Below, piece by piece: positions 1 through 9,175 of a stretch of 64,000 nucleotides of DNA. Under the pieces are notes generated by a model that did no database searches, was not told where the DNA came from, and was given only the letters and a program-made list of their open reading frames with translations. The position numbers and the translations under genes were made by a program. Location of the stretch: the NCBI RefSeq assembly GCF_003352065.1, contig NZ_CP025803.1, positions 2,583,574-2,647,573 of the forward strand, read 5' to 3'. This DNA is from Sulfitobacter sp. SK011 (GTDB lineage: Bacteria > Pseudomonadota > Alphaproteobacteria > Rhodobacterales > Rhodobacteraceae). How positions within the stretch are numbered: position 1 is the stretch's first letter; the number at the start of each line of letters is the position of its first letter.

Positions 1-281
1 ATGACGCCCTCTTTCGCCCGCAATCGCGGGCTGCATGGCGCAAGCTGTTGAACCTTGGCCTGACAGAAGCGTTTCGTGCCCGCACCCAGGGACCGGGCCA
101 CTACAGCTTTTGGGACTATCAGGCCGGAGCTTGGAATCGCAACAACGGCATTCGGATTGACCATTTCCTGCTGTCGCCGCGATGTGCCGATATGTTGCGT
201 GACTGCCAGATCGACAAGGACGTGCGCGGACATGACAAACCATCCGACCACGTGCCGGTTTGGGTTGACCTCGACTTTTAG
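1..281 (+). CDS. xthA: Exodeoxyribonuclease III, C-terminal part (cut by window edge)
   Basis: The reading frame is open from base 3 and has no start inside the window, so only about the last 92 residues are present. The fragment matches the C-terminus of the ExoIII/AP endonuclease family: YSFWDYQAGAW, then NNGIRIDHFLLS, then the terminal SDHVPVW whose His is catalytic in this family. ExoIII-type enzymes act in base excision repair, cutting 5' of abasic sites and degrading 3' ends of duplex DNA. The stop is TAG. The next gene is convergent and only 15 bp away. Confidence 0.9.
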   Translation, partial: DALFRPQSRAAWRKLLNLGLTEAFRARTQGPGHYSFWDYQAGAWNRNNGIRIDHFLLSPRCADMLRDCQIDKDVRGHDKPSDHVPVWVDLDF

Positions 282-296
282 CGGCTGAAATTCAGG

Positions 297-884
297 CTAA
301 GCCTGCAACTCCGCATCCCAATACAGAAAATCCATCCAGCTTTCATGCAGGTGGTTTGGCGGAAACTTGCGGCCGGTATTGCGCAATTCTTCTGCGGCCG
401 GTTGGCGCGGTGGTTTGCGCAGATTCAGACCCGTCTGGTGCAACGCCTTGGACCCTTTACGCAGATTGCAGGGGCTGCACGCGGCCACCACGTTCTGCCA
501 TGAGGTGACGCCCCCGGACGCACGCGGCACCACATGATCAAAGGTCAGATCGCCCCGCGCACCGCAATACTGGCAACAAAACTCATCCCGCAGGAAAAGA
601 TTAAATCGGGTGAAAGCCACGCGCTTTTGCGGTTTCACATAGTCTTTGAGCACGACCACCGACGGTATCTTGATCACCATTGAGGGGCTGCGCACCACAT
701 CATCATATTCAGCGACGATATCCACCCGGTCGAGCCATTTGGCCTTTATCGCCTCCTGCCAGGGCCAAAGCGACAGCGGGTAATAGCTGAGCGGGCGGTA
801 ATCCGCATTCAGCACCAGTGCGGGGCGATGTTTCAGCCCCCCCTTGACCCGTGTAAATTCGGTTCTGAAATCGCCTTCTATCAC
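297..884 (-). CDS. HNH endonuclease family protein
   Basis: This 195-residue protein has a C-terminal HNH domain. Two Cys pairs, CQYCG and CSPCN, form the expected zinc knuckle on either side of the FDHVVPRASGG core with the DH of the HNH motif (roughly residues 100-145). The N-terminal half (VLNADYRPLSYYPLSLW) is the conserved leader found in small stand-alone bacterial HNH proteins. The family cuts DNA, but this subgroup is widespread and single-copy in alphaproteobacteria and its role is not settled. I see no methyltransferase partner, so I do not call it a restriction enzyme. It is transcribed alone and converges on xthA. Confidence 0.85.
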   Translation of the reverse strand: MIEGDFRTEFTRVKGGLKHRPALVLNADYRPLSYYPLSLWPWQEAIKAKWLDRVDIVAEYDDVVRSPSMVIKIPSVVVLKDYVKPQKRVAFTRFNLFLRDEFCCQYCGARGDLTFDHVVPRASGGVTSWQNVVAACSPCNLRKGSKALHQTGLNLRKPPRQPAAEELRNTGRKFPPNHLHESWMDFLYWDAELQA

Positions 885-1100
885 GTCTGGGTCCCCTGCC
901 CGTTTGATATGACTATATCTCGTGGTTTGTAACAGGCAAGTGTAAGGTTAGGCACAAGATGTCGGGAATTGAGCGCGCCAAGCCGACCGGCGATATCGCA
1001 AGTGATTCCGCGATTTTCAAAGCGTCTTCTTTGCTGTCATGGAAATCACGAAAAATCTGCACCAGGTCCCCGACACCCTGAATACCAAAAACATATCAGT

Positions 1101-1135
1101 TTGGGGCGTAATCGATGGTTAAGCTGACGCCCCAA
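1101..1135 (-). terminator. Rho-independent terminator of the PepSY-b561-LuxR operon
   Basis: Inverted repeat TTGGGGCGT (1101-1109) / ACGCCCCAA (1127-1135) overlaps the stop codon of the LuxR gene. On the minus strand it is followed after a few bases by a T tract (the AAAA run near 1086-1091 on the plus strand). Confidence 0.7.
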
Positions 1136-1625
1136 GCAGGCTGTCGATTACCACGCTCAGCAATTCACCGCGGTTGCGGGTGTCGGATTTTCGGTAGATC
1201 GCATTCAGATGTGCCTTGACCGTCCCCTCGGCGCAACCGCGCATTTCTGCGATCTGGGAAATCTCAAGTCCCTTGACCAGAAAGTTGGCCACATCTGTCT
1301 CAGCGGGCGACAGCTTCCATGTCTCAAAATGGGCAGCGATCACATCATGCACTGCAGTGCTAGCGATGGTCAGATTACGTTCCAGATGGGCCTTGCGCCG
1401 CAACAACACAAACAGGAAACGCACCTCAACCACGATCGCAGCCAGCAGGCTGAAAGACGCCAGCGCTTCGATGTTGAGATGCCCGGACAGGCCGTCACCC
1501 GGCGCTGCAGCACGATAATCTGCCAACACATCAGTCAGGAAAAATATCACGCATGCGAACTGTACCGCGATCAGCACAGCCATCCCAATCGGGACTTTTG
1601 TTTCAGTTTCAAGTCGTATCGACAT
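1119..1625 (-). CDS. Membrane-anchored LuxR-type transcriptional regulator
   Basis: This 168-residue protein has two predicted membrane helices in its N-terminal half (about residues 11-33 and 52-75). A charged linker follows, then a C-terminal LuxR/FixJ helix-turn-helix: LSPAETDVANFLVKGL, EISQIAEMRGCAEGTVKAHL, NAIYRKSDTRNRGEL. It has no receiver or autoinducer domain, so the sensory part would be the short membrane module. It lies 11 bp downstream of the cytochrome b561 gene on the same strand and is the last gene before a terminator, so it is probably co-transcribed with the PepSY and b561 genes. A link to membrane redox state is inference from that context. Confidence 0.8.
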   Translation of the reverse strand: MSIRLETETKVPIGMAVLIAVQFACVIFFLTDVLADYRAAAPGDGLSGHLNIEALASFSLLAAIVVEVRFLFVLLRRKAHLERNLTIASTAVHDVIAAHFETWKLSPAETDVANFLVKGLEISQIAEMRGCAEGTVKAHLNAIYRKSDTRNRGELLSVVIDSLLGASA

Positions 1626-1636
1626 AGGTTCGGTGA

Positions 1637-2161
1637 TTAGCCTGATGGAACGTCCTTGTAACCCCTGATCATTGCCGCAGGCAGGTTGACGCCGGTCCTT
1701 TTGCTCTCAAAAATCACCGCCAGAATATGCAGAACCACGGACACCTCTGTCCATGTGACCGCAAATTCATGCAGATGTTCGGGCCATTCTACCCCCCAAA
1801 ACATATCGGTCGTCATCAGGTGACCGGAAACCCCCACCACCAGCAGCGCCAGCAAAAGATTGTAGATCATCAATGCCCCAAGTGGCGTATGGCCGATATG
1901 GATCTTGTTCCGACCCACCGCGATATCCGCAATCTGTTCTTTTGATCCCTGAACGCTTGGCGGAAAGCTTGAAAATCGCGCATAACCCTTACCGGCAAAA
2001 CCCCAGAGAATGCGCAGCACCACCAGACCGACGACCACATAACCAACCCATTCATGCAGTTTGCTGTCATCATCAATGACCAGCGCATTGGCCCCGAAGC
2101 TCAAGACCAGCGACCAGTGGAACACCCTGACAAACGGATCCCAAACGTGAATGCGTTTCAT
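1637..2161 (-). CDS. Cytochrome b561-family membrane protein
   Basis: A 174-residue protein with four hydrophobic helices and the family's conserved haem-ligand histidines (WDPFVRVFHW near the N-terminus, a second His in KLHEWVGY, later SGHLM and VVLHILAV). Such proteins pass electrons from quinol or a reductant to periplasmic acceptors through two b haems. The start was set at the ATG at 2161, giving MKRIHVWDPF and preceded by an ACGGAG ribosome site. The frame is open for another 61 codons upstream, but that stretch does not look like protein. It sits between the PepSY gene and the LuxR gene. PepSY-cytochrome b561 pairs are recurrent in proteobacteria. Confidence 0.85.
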   Translation of the reverse strand: MKRIHVWDPFVRVFHWSLVLSFGANALVIDDDSKLHEWVGYVVVGLVVLRILWGFAGKGYARFSSFPPSVQGSKEQIADIAVGRNKIHIGHTPLGALMIYNLLLALLVVGVSGHLMTTDMFWGVEWPEHLHEFAVTWTEVSVVLHILAVIFESKRTGVNLPAAMIRGYKDVPSG

Positions 2162-2225
2162 CCTGTTTCTCCGTAAAATAAAGTGGCGTGGGGCGGCATT
2201 TGCGCCGCCCTCACAGGTCGCTTGC

Positions 2226-2480
2226 TCAGTCGTCCAATTCTGTGCGGACAACTTCAAAATCGGCATTGAGGAAGACCTCGTATTTCTTGCCGTCCTTGCG
2301 GGCATAGGCTTCGTAAAGTCCGTCCTCAATCTTGATCTTGGCAATTTCGTAGCCCTGTTCGGTCAGCATCTCGCGAATTTTGGCGGTGTTCGGGTCTGTC
2401 AATTCAACCGCACCACTGGCCAAAGCGGCAGCGGACATCGCACAAACGAGAACGGCGGGGAGAATGCTCTTCTTAAACAT
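2226..2480 (-). CDS. Small periplasmic PepSY-domain protein
   Basis: An 84-residue protein with a signal peptide (MFKKSILPAVLVCAMSAAALA, probable cleavage after ALA). One PepSY-like repeat follows: IREMLTEQGYEIAKIKIEDG, then YEAYARKDGKKYEVFLNADF. The start at 2480 has an ideal AGGAG site 8 bases upstream; an upstream extension of 21 codons is not supported. PepSY modules bind or inhibit extracytoplasmic partners and often accompany b-type cytochromes. It is the first gene of a probable operon with cytochrome b561 and the membrane LuxR regulator. Confidence 0.8.
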   Translation of the reverse strand: MFKKSILPAVLVCAMSAAALASGAVELTDPNTAKIREMLTEQGYEIAKIKIEDGLYEAYARKDGKKYEVFLNADFEVVRTELDD

Positions 2481-2715
2481 GGAAAGCTCCTTTGTTTTGA
2501 ACATGTGGTGGCGCACAGCGATGTGCTGTTGCCTGACGCTCAACTACAAACGAACGGGCCATGCTGAAATTGGACCGCAGTTGCAATGACGCGGTCTATG
2601 GCGACTGACCATGCCATCTATAACTGTGGTTTAGGGTGTTTCGGGTGCTGCGCCGAATTGCGGGTTCATCTGACCCGCAAAACAGCACACACCCACCTGA
2701 CAGTCCGCCGGTATT

Positions 2716-3381
2716 TTACAGGCTAAGCTTGTCGCGCATAAACGCCAACGCCACGCTCAGCCCGTCGGGCGCAATGCCGTGGCCGGTGCCGTTCATGATG
2801 TGCGCAAAGACATCCTGAAACCCGGCCTCCTGCAACGCTTCGGCAGCTTGCGGAAGCGATTGGGGGGGCACCACATCGTCCTGATCGCCATGCACCAGCA
2901 AGATTGGCAGTTTCACCCGCGCTTCATCAACCAGCGCCTCGGGCGACATCAGCCTGCCTGAAAACGCAACCACCCCTGCCACCGCATCTTCGCGGCGCGG
3001 GGCCACATGCAGCGCCATCATCGAACCCTGGGAAAAGCCAAACAACACGACTTGTTCGGGCAGTACGTCTTCGTCGACCATCAGCGCATCCAGAAACGCA
3101 TTGAGGTCCTCAACCGACTGCATCATGCCGCGTTCAGATTCTTCCTCCGATGAATTGTCGATCCATGGGATTGGGAACCATTGATAGCCCATTGGCGCGC
3201 CTGCACAGGCCTCTGGTGCATCAGGTGCCACAAAAAGCGTATCAGGCAGGTGTTCGCCCAGCGGGTCGGCAAGGCCCAGCAAATCCGCGCCATTGGCCCC
3301 GTAGCCATGTAAAAACACCACAACCGATTGCGTTTCGCCCGATACCGGCGCGCGCCGTCCTGCGTTCAATACCCGTGTCAT
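2716..3381 (-). CDS. Alpha/beta hydrolase, phospholipase/carboxylesterase family
   Basis: A 221-residue alpha/beta hydrolase of the acyl-protein thioesterase/carboxylesterase family. Visible elements are the oxyanion region FLHGYGANG, the nucleophile elbow GFSQGS, the acid residue in HGDQDDVVP and the catalytic His in GTGHGI. It hydrolyses short-chain acyl or phospholipid esters; the physiological substrate cannot be read from sequence. The ATG at 3381 overlaps the stop of the upstream glycosylase (ATGA), so it is the third gene of a cobK-glycosylase-esterase operon. The longer open frame upstream lies inside the glycosylase gene and was rejected. Confidence 0.87.
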   Translation of the reverse strand: MTRVLNAGRRAPVSGETQSVVVFLHGYGANGADLLGLADPLGEHLPDTLFVAPDAPEACAGAPMGYQWFPIPWIDNSSEEESERGMMQSVEDLNAFLDALMVDEDVLPEQVVLFGFSQGSMMALHVAPRREDAVAGVVAFSGRLMSPEALVDEARVKLPILLVHGDQDDVVPPQSLPQAAEALQEAGFQDVFAHIMNGTGHGIAPDGLSVALAFMRDKLSL

Positions 3382-4013
3382 CCCAAACCTTCCCTTTGCT
3401 TTAGGTGACGGTAGTAGGCAAAGAGTGCGCGCGCCGCAACCGACCGCCAGGGCGACCACGCCTGCGCCATGATGGAGAGTTCCTGTGGAGTGGGTCGTGC
3501 GGGCAGATCAAAAAGTACTCTGGCCGCCTCTTGCAGGGCCAAATCACCGGGCGGGAACATATCCGCCCGCCCCATGCAAAACATCACATATATTTGTGCG
3601 GTCCATGGCCCGATGCCGGGCACTTCGGTCAGCCGCGCAATCACGGCGTCATCGGAAAACTGATGCAACCCGCGATAATCAATGTCAGCAGCCGCCAGTG
3701 CCAGTGCATAGCGTGCCTTTGGGCGGCTCAGACCCGCAGCACGCAGGCCCAGATCACCCGCAGCGCATACCGCCGCTTCGTTGTTCAGACCTGCATCCAC
3801 CATGCGCGCGCGGATGGCATCGGCAGAGGCGACACTGACCTGCTGGCTGACGATGATCTCAAGCAGGGCATTGAACCCTTGGGGCTTCAGGCGCAGCGGC
3901 AGTGGGCCCGTTTGCGCCATAAGATCGGCAAAACGCGGATCGGCCGATGCCAGCCATTCGGCCCCCTGGTGCACATCCTCCGGGGTTTTGATGATCCGGC
4001 CAAACGTGCTCAT
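3378..4013 (-). CDS. DNA-3-methyladenine glycosylase II (HhH-GPD)
   Basis: A 211-residue protein of the AlkA-like HhH-GPD family. The helix-hairpin-helix is LTEVPGIGPWTAQIYVMF, and the catalytic Asp lies in the following GDLALQEA. It excises alkylated purines (3-methyladenine and related lesions) in base excision repair. It lacks an AlkA N-terminal domain, as in the short bacterial forms. The start was taken at the ATG that overlaps the cobK stop (ATGA), giving MSTFGRIIKTPED. Confidence 0.88.
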   Translation of the reverse strand: MSTFGRIIKTPEDVHQGAEWLASADPRFADLMAQTGPLPLRLKPQGFNALLEIIVSQQVSVASADAIRARMVDAGLNNEAAVCAAGDLGLRAAGLSRPKARYALALAAADIDYRGLHQFSDDAVIARLTEVPGIGPWTAQIYVMFCMGRADMFPPGDLALQEAARVLFDLPARPTPQELSIMAQAWSPWRSVAARALFAYYRHLKQREGLG

Positions 4014-4735
4014 CGCGACAGCACCCATGCAAGGGCCGCATCAATGTCATCGACCACGTCAACGCCCGCCGGCATCGCGGGCCGGTCAATCAGGATCACT
4101 TTCATACCCAGCGCCTGCGCTGCATCCAGCTTTGGCCGGCTGGCCTGCCCACCAAGATTTCGACAGATCAACGTATCTGCGCGCAGGTCGCGAAACAGCA
4201 TCGTTTCACTGGCAACGGTGAACGGCGGATCGCCAAAGATCAGCTCCACAAAATCAAACGGCGGAATGCGCGGGTGCTCATGGGTCTGGCGCAGCATTAG
4301 GCACGCACCGGGAAACGCCGCGTATTCTGGCAGGCTGGCCCACCCGGTTGCCGAAAACACCCGTGCGCCCGGCGCGATCGGGGCCTGTGCCGTGGCCACA
4401 TCCGGGGCGGAATGCCATGGCAGATCGTCTGGCAGCCCCCAGAGTGGGCGCACGTAGGACAGAAACGGCAGATCCAACCGCCGGGCCGCTTCATGACCGA
4501 CCCAGCTCATCTCCGCGTCAAAACCGTGGCTTGCGTCAAGCACTGCGTCACACCCGCGCATCTCGGCCATCACCGCATCCACATCGTCAAACGGCAGCAA
4601 TGTGCTGGGCATGGGCATTGGGGTCGAACCACGCGGCGGCTCAGACACCAGTGCCCTCACGTTTGCCCCGGCTTGTCGTGCCATTTGTCCCAAGGCACGC
4701 GCTTCGGCGCTGCCGGCAAGGATCATCAATGTCAT
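4010..4735 (-). CDS. cobK: Cobalt-precorrin-6A/precorrin-6x reductase
   Basis: A 241-residue protein of the CobK/CbiJ family. The N-terminal nucleotide-binding stretch is MTLMILAGSAEARALGQMA, and the middle carries the conserved ASHGFDAEMSW and FSATGWASL. CobK reduces precorrin-6A with NADPH during corrin ring synthesis. The start at 4735 has GGAAACAGG upstream; an ATG four codons earlier is possible. It is isolated from other cob genes here, but B12 synthesis fits the B12-dependent NrdJ encoded at about 33-37 kb. Confidence 0.88.
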   Translation of the reverse strand: MTLMILAGSAEARALGQMARQAGANVRALVSEPPRGSTPMPMPSTLLPFDDVDAVMAEMRGCDAVLDASHGFDAEMSWVGHEAARRLDLPFLSYVRPLWGLPDDLPWHSAPDVATAQAPIAPGARVFSATGWASLPEYAAFPGACLMLRQTHEHPRIPPFDFVELIFGDPPFTVASETMLFRDLRADTLICRNLGGQASRPKLDAAQALGMKVILIDRPAMPAGVDVVDDIDAALAWVLSR

Positions 4736-4833
4736 GCCTGTTTCCATACCATCGACCTAAGGCCAAGCAGTTGCACAGCGCAAGGGGTTGCCCCTGCCGG
4801 ACGGCGGCGATACCCCTTGGCGCAAACAGTTGG

Positions 4834-6057
4834 ATGACAGCGATGATTGACGACACCCGCGCCAAGCGCAATGTGGCCGTACTGGTGGCAGCGCAGGCTT
4901 TTCTGGGCAGCCAGATCACCATGATTTTTGTGATCGGGGGCCTTGCGGGGCAACAATTGTCACCCAACGTCTGCCTTGCGACACTGCCCATTTCGATGAT
5001 CGTCTTTGGGTCCATGACCACCGCACCCTGGCTAAGCGGCGTGATGCAGCGCTGGGGCCGGCGCGCCGGCTTCCTTGTCGGAGCCACAGGCGGGCTGATC
5101 GGCGCAGTGGTCTGTGCGTATGCGCTGACACTCAACAATTTCTGGATCTTTCTGTTCGGCAGCTACCTCACGGGTATCTATATGTCATCACAGGGGTTTT
5201 TCCGCTTTGCGGCCACCGATACCGCGTCTGACGCTTTCCGGCCCAAGGCGATATCCTATGTCATGGCCGGTGGCCTGATCTCGGCGATCATCGGGCCACA
5301 GCTGGTTGCCTTTCTCACCCAAGGCGGTGTGGCAGATGTCATGCGGTTCTTCCCGGTCTATCTGGCGGCGATGGCCTTGAATGTCATTGGCATGATGCTG
5401 TTCTTTTTCCTCGACATCCCCAAACCCCCGGTAGCTGCGGTCGACGCACCGCGCGGGCGCAGCCTGAGCCAACTTTTGCGCACACCGCGCATCGCGGTGG
5501 CGGTGATTTGTGCCATGGTTTCCTATGCTTTGATGAACCTGGTGATGACCTCGACGCCGCTGGCTGTGGTCGGATGTGGGTTCCGCGTGGCGGATGCCTC
5601 CAACATCGTCACAGGTCACGTGCTGGCTATGTTCGCGCCGTCGTTTTTCACCGGGCATCTGATCGCCCGCTTTGGGGTGGAAAAGATCATGGGGCTGGGC
5701 ATCGCCATTTTGGCCGCGGCTGGTGTGGTGGCGATGCAAGGTGTTGCCCTTGGCAACTTCTATGTGGCGCTGATCCTGTTGGGCCTTGGTTGGAACTTTG
5801 GCTTTATCGGGGCCACAGCCATGCTCGCAGGCGCACACGAGCCGAATGAACGGGGCCGGATGCAGGGGCTGAATGATCTTCTGGTCTTTGGCGGCGTAAC
5901 TTTGGCCTCGCTGGCCTCGGGCGGTTTGATGAACTGTTCGGGGGGCACGGCGATCGAAGGCTGGACAGCTGTGAACATGGCCATGGTACCTTTTCTGGCG
6001 CTGGCCGGTGGGTCGTTGATCTGGTTGGTGATGCGGCCCAAAAGCGCACAGGCCTAG
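4834..6057 (+). CDS. Major facilitator superfamily transporter
   Basis: About 407 residues with 12 hydrophobic helices. The MFS loop 2-3 signature appears in degenerate form as GVMQRWGRRAGFLVG. The first half continues with FLFGSYLTGIYMSSQGFFRFAA and the second half ends in a 12th helix and RPKSAQA. The substrate is unknown. Starts at 4834 and 4843 are both possible (MTAMIDDT or MIDDTRAKR). The frame is open much further upstream, but that part runs antisense to cobK and was rejected. It is divergent from cobK and converges on the phytoene/squalene synthase-like gene. Confidence 0.85.
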   Translation: MTAMIDDTRAKRNVAVLVAAQAFLGSQITMIFVIGGLAGQQLSPNVCLATLPISMIVFGSMTTAPWLSGVMQRWGRRAGFLVGATGGLIGAVVCAYALTLNNFWIFLFGSYLTGIYMSSQGFFRFAATDTASDAFRPKAISYVMAGGLISAIIGPQLVAFLTQGGVADVMRFFPVYLAAMALNVIGMMLFFFLDIPKPPVAAVDAPRGRSLSQLLRTPRIAVAVICAMVSYALMNLVMTSTPLAVVGCGFRVADASNIVTGHVLAMFAPSFFTGHLIARFGVEKIMGLGIAILAAAGVVAMQGVALGNFYVALILLGLGWNFGFIGATAMLAGAHEPNERGRMQGLNDLLVFGGVTLASLASGGLMNCSGGTAIEGWTAVNMAMVPFLALAGGSLIWLVMRPKSAQA

Positions 6058-6072
6058 GCTAAGGACACTAGA

Positions 6073-6849
6073 TCACCAGCGGCCCGTAAAGGCGCGGTAT
6101 GCCAACCTCAGCCCGTCCGCGCGGACCGGGTCGGGCAACGTGCCTGCCCCAACCGCGCTTGGGTCTTTCAGTGCGGCACGCAACGTCCCCTCAGCCTGTC
6201 CCACATGCAGCAAAGCCGCACCCGCCCTGGCCGATACTTTACGCCGCCCTGCGCGGGCCGCTTTGAGCCGCGCCAGTGCGTTCCCGGCGAGGTCCCGGAC
6301 CCCTTGGGCAGTGCCATCCAGCAGCGGCACGCGCCCCTTTGCCTCAAGCTCTGGTATGGCAAGCAGCCACGCCGCAATGCCGGTCGCAAAGGCCGCGCCC
6401 CGCACGATCGCCTCGTCCGCATCGCCCAGATTGCGCGCGGCAATCCATGTCAAATGGCCTGCAGTCTGATTGATATAGCGCCCGAAATGAGGCACATCTT
6501 CAAAGGCATCTTTGTAGATATCCCAGCGCCTTGCGGCCACCAGCTCATCCAATAATCGCGCATCATCGCGGCTGATGACACCAGACAGAGGCGTCGCCAC
6601 CTCATGGTGTCGCACAGTCCGCCCTTCGGCAATCTCTTTGCAGACATCGCGCCACCATTGCAGACGCATTTCCGCGATCATCGGTTCCTGCGTGACCCAA
6701 GGTGCACGCGCAACTTCGATATTGAACGCATAAAGCGGAAAGAGCAGCCTGCGTGCAGCAACCGGGGCGGCCATCGCGCCGCGAAACCGCAATGGATCCG
6801 CGCGCTCAACCAGTGCCGCGCAAGCGTTCAGATCTGCGTCAAAGGTCAT
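6073..6849 (-). CDS. Squalene/phytoene synthase family protein
   Basis: A 258-residue all-alpha protein of the trans-isoprenyl diphosphate synthase head-to-head family. Visible features are PLYAFNIEVARAPW, EMRLQWWRDV and a long helical core with INQTAGHLTWIAAR. The usual DxxxD pairs are weak: the first motif region reads FNIEVA rather than DDxxD. It may therefore not be a true phytoene synthase and may resemble the NDUFAF6-like branch. It is the last gene of a cysS-cimA-methyltransferase operon, joined by an ATGA overlap. Confidence 0.75.
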   Translation of the reverse strand: MTFDADLNACAALVERADPLRFRGAMAAPVAARRLLFPLYAFNIEVARAPWVTQEPMIAEMRLQWWRDVCKEIAEGRTVRHHEVATPLSGVISRDDARLLDELVAARRWDIYKDAFEDVPHFGRYINQTAGHLTWIAARNLGDADEAIVRGAAFATGIAAWLLAIPELEAKGRVPLLDGTAQGVRDLAGNALARLKAARAGRRKVSARAGAALLHVGQAEGTLRAALKDPSAVGAGTLPDPVRADGLRLAYRAFTGRW

Positions 6850-7553
6850 CTTGGCCGGGCGATACTAAGCAGATAGCCAAACTCATCACGGTGCGCGCGC
6901 CATGCGGCGGCCTCTGCCTCTGCCTCATCCAGCACTTTGGTCAATGCCGCATCAGCATCGGTGCGCAACGCAGCGATGCGGGCATCCAGTGGGCCATAGT
7001 AGTTTTCCCACGCCTGATCCGACAGCTTGCGGGTCGCAACCACTTCAAACCCCGCCGCGTCAATGCGCGCCGCGATACCAGCGGCATCGCTCATCGCCGG
7101 ATATTCGGCCCAGGCCTCAACTGATTGTGCGCAGGGGGTGTCGGTGAACCAACACGGTTCTGAAAACACCACAATCCCACCGGGTTTCAGCGATTTACGC
7201 CAGGTTTTCAGCGCCTCGGTCACGCCCAGAAAATACACAGCCCCGGCACACCAGATCATGTCATAGGTGTTCATCACCCGCGCCATGTCGGCCCTAAGGA
7301 TCGTTGCACGCGGGTCATCCGCCCAGATCGCACGCGCCGCGTCCACAAAATGCGCGGTCTTGTCCAACGCAGTCACATGGCCATCCGGTGCCGCGCGCAG
7401 CAGTGCGGCAATATCGCCACCCGGACCACAGGCGATATCGGCCATCTCGGCGTTCTGGGCAAGGCCGACCACATCCGCCGCCCAGGCCACATCTGCCGCT
7501 TCCCCCGGTCCTTCGCGGGGCAGATCACGGTGCAGGGTGAAGAATGCCATCAT
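6846..7553 (-). CDS. Class I SAM-dependent methyltransferase
   Basis: A 235-residue Rossmann methyltransferase. The SAM-binding motif I is ADIACGPGGDIAALL, followed by VTALDKTAHFVD and the motif IV region YDMIWCAGAVYFLGV. The C-terminal half resembles class I enzymes that act on small molecules. The substrate is not predictable. It overlaps cimA upstream and the squalene/phytoene synthase-like gene downstream by 4 bp each, so the three are translationally coupled. Two adjacent ATG codons (7553 and 7550) are equally good starts. Confidence 0.8.
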   Translation of the reverse strand: MMAFFTLHRDLPREGPGEAADVAWAADVVGLAQNAEMADIACGPGGDIAALLRAAPDGHVTALDKTAHFVDAARAIWADDPRATILRADMARVMNTYDMIWCAGAVYFLGVTEALKTWRKSLKPGGIVVFSEPCWFTDTPCAQSVEAWAEYPAMSDAAGIAARIDAAGFEVVATRKLSDQAWENYYGPLDARIAALRTDADAALTKVLDEAEAEAAAWRAHRDEFGYLLSIARPR

Positions 7554-9175
7554 GTCTCCTGCGCTGCACTGTCGCGGATCAATTTCCAGCGGATCGCATC
7601 CAGTAATGCCTCAAACGAGGCATCAACGATGTTCGCCGAAACCCCCACGGTGGACCAGCGGTGCCCCTGCCCGTCTTCGCTGTCGATGATCACGCGGGTC
7701 ACAGCCTCGGTGCCGCCCTGGGTGATGCGCACCTTGAAATCGACCAGATGCATGTCTTCGAGCATGGCGGAGTATTGCCCCAAATCCTTGGCCAGCGCCT
7801 TGGACAGTGCGTTGACCGGGCCCCGGTCACTGCCCTGCTCGTCCATCGATTCAGACACGGACAACCGCTTTTCGCCGTCCACCTTGACCACCACAACCGC
7901 CTCAGAGAGGCTGACCATCCTGTCATATTTGTTTTTGCGCCGCTCCACCGTCACGCGGTAGCGCTTGACCTCAAAGAGGTCCGGCATCTGACCCAAAGCG
8001 GCCCGCGCCAGCAATTCAAAGCTTGCCTGTGCAGTGTCATATGAATACCCCTGCGCCTCGCGTTCTTTGACTTCTTCAAGAATGCGACCGAGGGCGGGAT
8101 TGCCTTTTTCCACGTCCAGTCCGGCACTCGCCAGACGGCGGCGCAGGTTCGATTGCCCTGCCTGATTTGACATCGGAATGATCCGCGCATTGCCCACCAG
8201 CGCCGGGTCGATGTGTTCATAGGTTGTGGGGTCTTTGAGGATCGCGCTGGCGTGTAACCCGGCCTTGTGGGCAAACGCACTTGAGCCCACGAACCCGGCC
8301 TGTTTCATCGGCACCCGGTTGAGGATTTCATCCAGCATCCGGCTGATCCGCGTCAGCCCCTGCAAGGCGTGCGGCGTGATGCCGGTCTCGAACCGGCTGG
8401 CATAGGGTTCTTTGAGCAAAAAGATGGGGATGAGCGCCGTCAGATTGGCATTGCCACAGCGTTCGCCCAACCCATTGAGCGTGCCTTGGATTTGCCGTGC
8501 GCCTGCATCCACCGCAGCCAAGGTACAGGCCACCGCGTTTTCGGTGTCGTTGTGGGTATGGATGCCAAGGTGATCACCGGGGATGCCCGCTGCGATGACC
8601 TCTGCAGTGATCCGTCCGACATCAGCGGGCAAGGTGCCGCCGTTGGTATCACAAAGCACGATCCAGCGCGCGCCCGCGTCATAAGCAGCCCTGATCGTAG
8701 CCAATGCGTAATCCGGGTTGGACATGTAGCCGTCAAAGAAATGTTCAGCGTCAAACAGTGCCTCGCGTTTTTGCGCCACCAGATGCGCGATGGAGCGGGC
8801 GATGTTGTCGGTGTTTTCCGCAAGCGGGACGCCCAGCGCTGTTTTCACGTGAAAATCATGGGTTTTGCCGACAAGGCAGACGGATTTCGTTTGCGCATTG
8901 AGAACCGCCGCCAGCACGTCATCGTTTTGTGCCGACATGCCGCTGCGTTTGGTCATGCCAAAGGCGGTCATCTTGGCGCGGGTTTTGGGGGCATCGTGGA
9001 AAAACGCGGAATCGGTGGGGTTGGCCCCTGGCCAGCCGCCTTCGATATAATCCACGCCCAGCGCGTCAAGCGCGGTGGCGATCTGGCGCTTTTCATCCGT
9101 CGAAAATTGCACGCCCTGAGTTTGCTGCCCGTCGCGCAAGGTGGTGTCGTAGAGGTAGAGGCGTTGTTTTATCAT
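7550..9175 (-). CDS. cimA: Citramalate synthase
   Basis: A 541-residue member of the HMG-CoA-lyase-like family with the citramalate/isopropylmalate synthase layout. The N-terminal TIM barrel starts [20 protein letters not shown], with metal ligands in HTHNDTENA. The C-terminal LeuA-type regulatory domain is [20 protein letters not shown] onward. It condenses pyruvate and acetyl-CoA to (R)-citramalate, giving a threonine-independent route to 2-oxobutanoate and isoleucine. The start at 9175 overlaps the cysS stop (ATGA); the 11-codon extension upstream lies inside cysS. Alternative: another DRE-TIM synthase, but length and the RDGQQTQG form favour CimA. Confidence 0.88.
   Translation of the reverse strand: MIKQRLYLYDTTLRDGQQTQGVQFSTDEKRQIATALDALGVDYIEGGWPGANPTDSAFFHDAPKTRAKMTAFGMTKRSGMSAQNDDVLAAVLNAQTKSVCLVGKTHDFHVKTALGVPLAENTDNIARSIAHLVAQKREALFDAEHFFDGYMSNPDYALATIRAAYDAGARWIVLCDTNGGTLPADVGRITAEVIAAGIPGDHLGIHTHNDTENAVACTLAAVDAGARQIQGTLNGLGERCGNANLTALIPIFLLKEPYASRFETGITPHALQGLTRISRMLDEILNRVPMKQAGFVGSSAFAHKAGLHASAILKDPTTYEHIDPALVGNARIIPMSNQAGQSNLRRRLASAGLDVEKGNPALGRILEEVKEREAQGYSYDTAQASFELLARAALGQMPDLFEVKRYRVTVERRKNKYDRMVSLSEAVVVVKVDGEKRLSVSESMDEQGSDRGPVNALSKALAKDLGQYSAMLEDMHLVDFKVRITQGGTEAVTRVIIDSEDGQGHRWSTVGVSANIVDASFEALLDAIRWKLIRDSAAQET

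Noticed and set aside
297..884. HNH protein as part of a restriction or defence system
   Set aside because: It stands alone with no methyltransferase, helicase or other defence gene, and its N-terminal half matches a common single-copy housekeeping subgroup.
4348..4833. N-terminal extension of the MFS gene
   Set aside because: The extension lies antisense to cobK and reads as Pro/Arg-rich low-information sequence; real MFS similarity begins at about 4834-4843.
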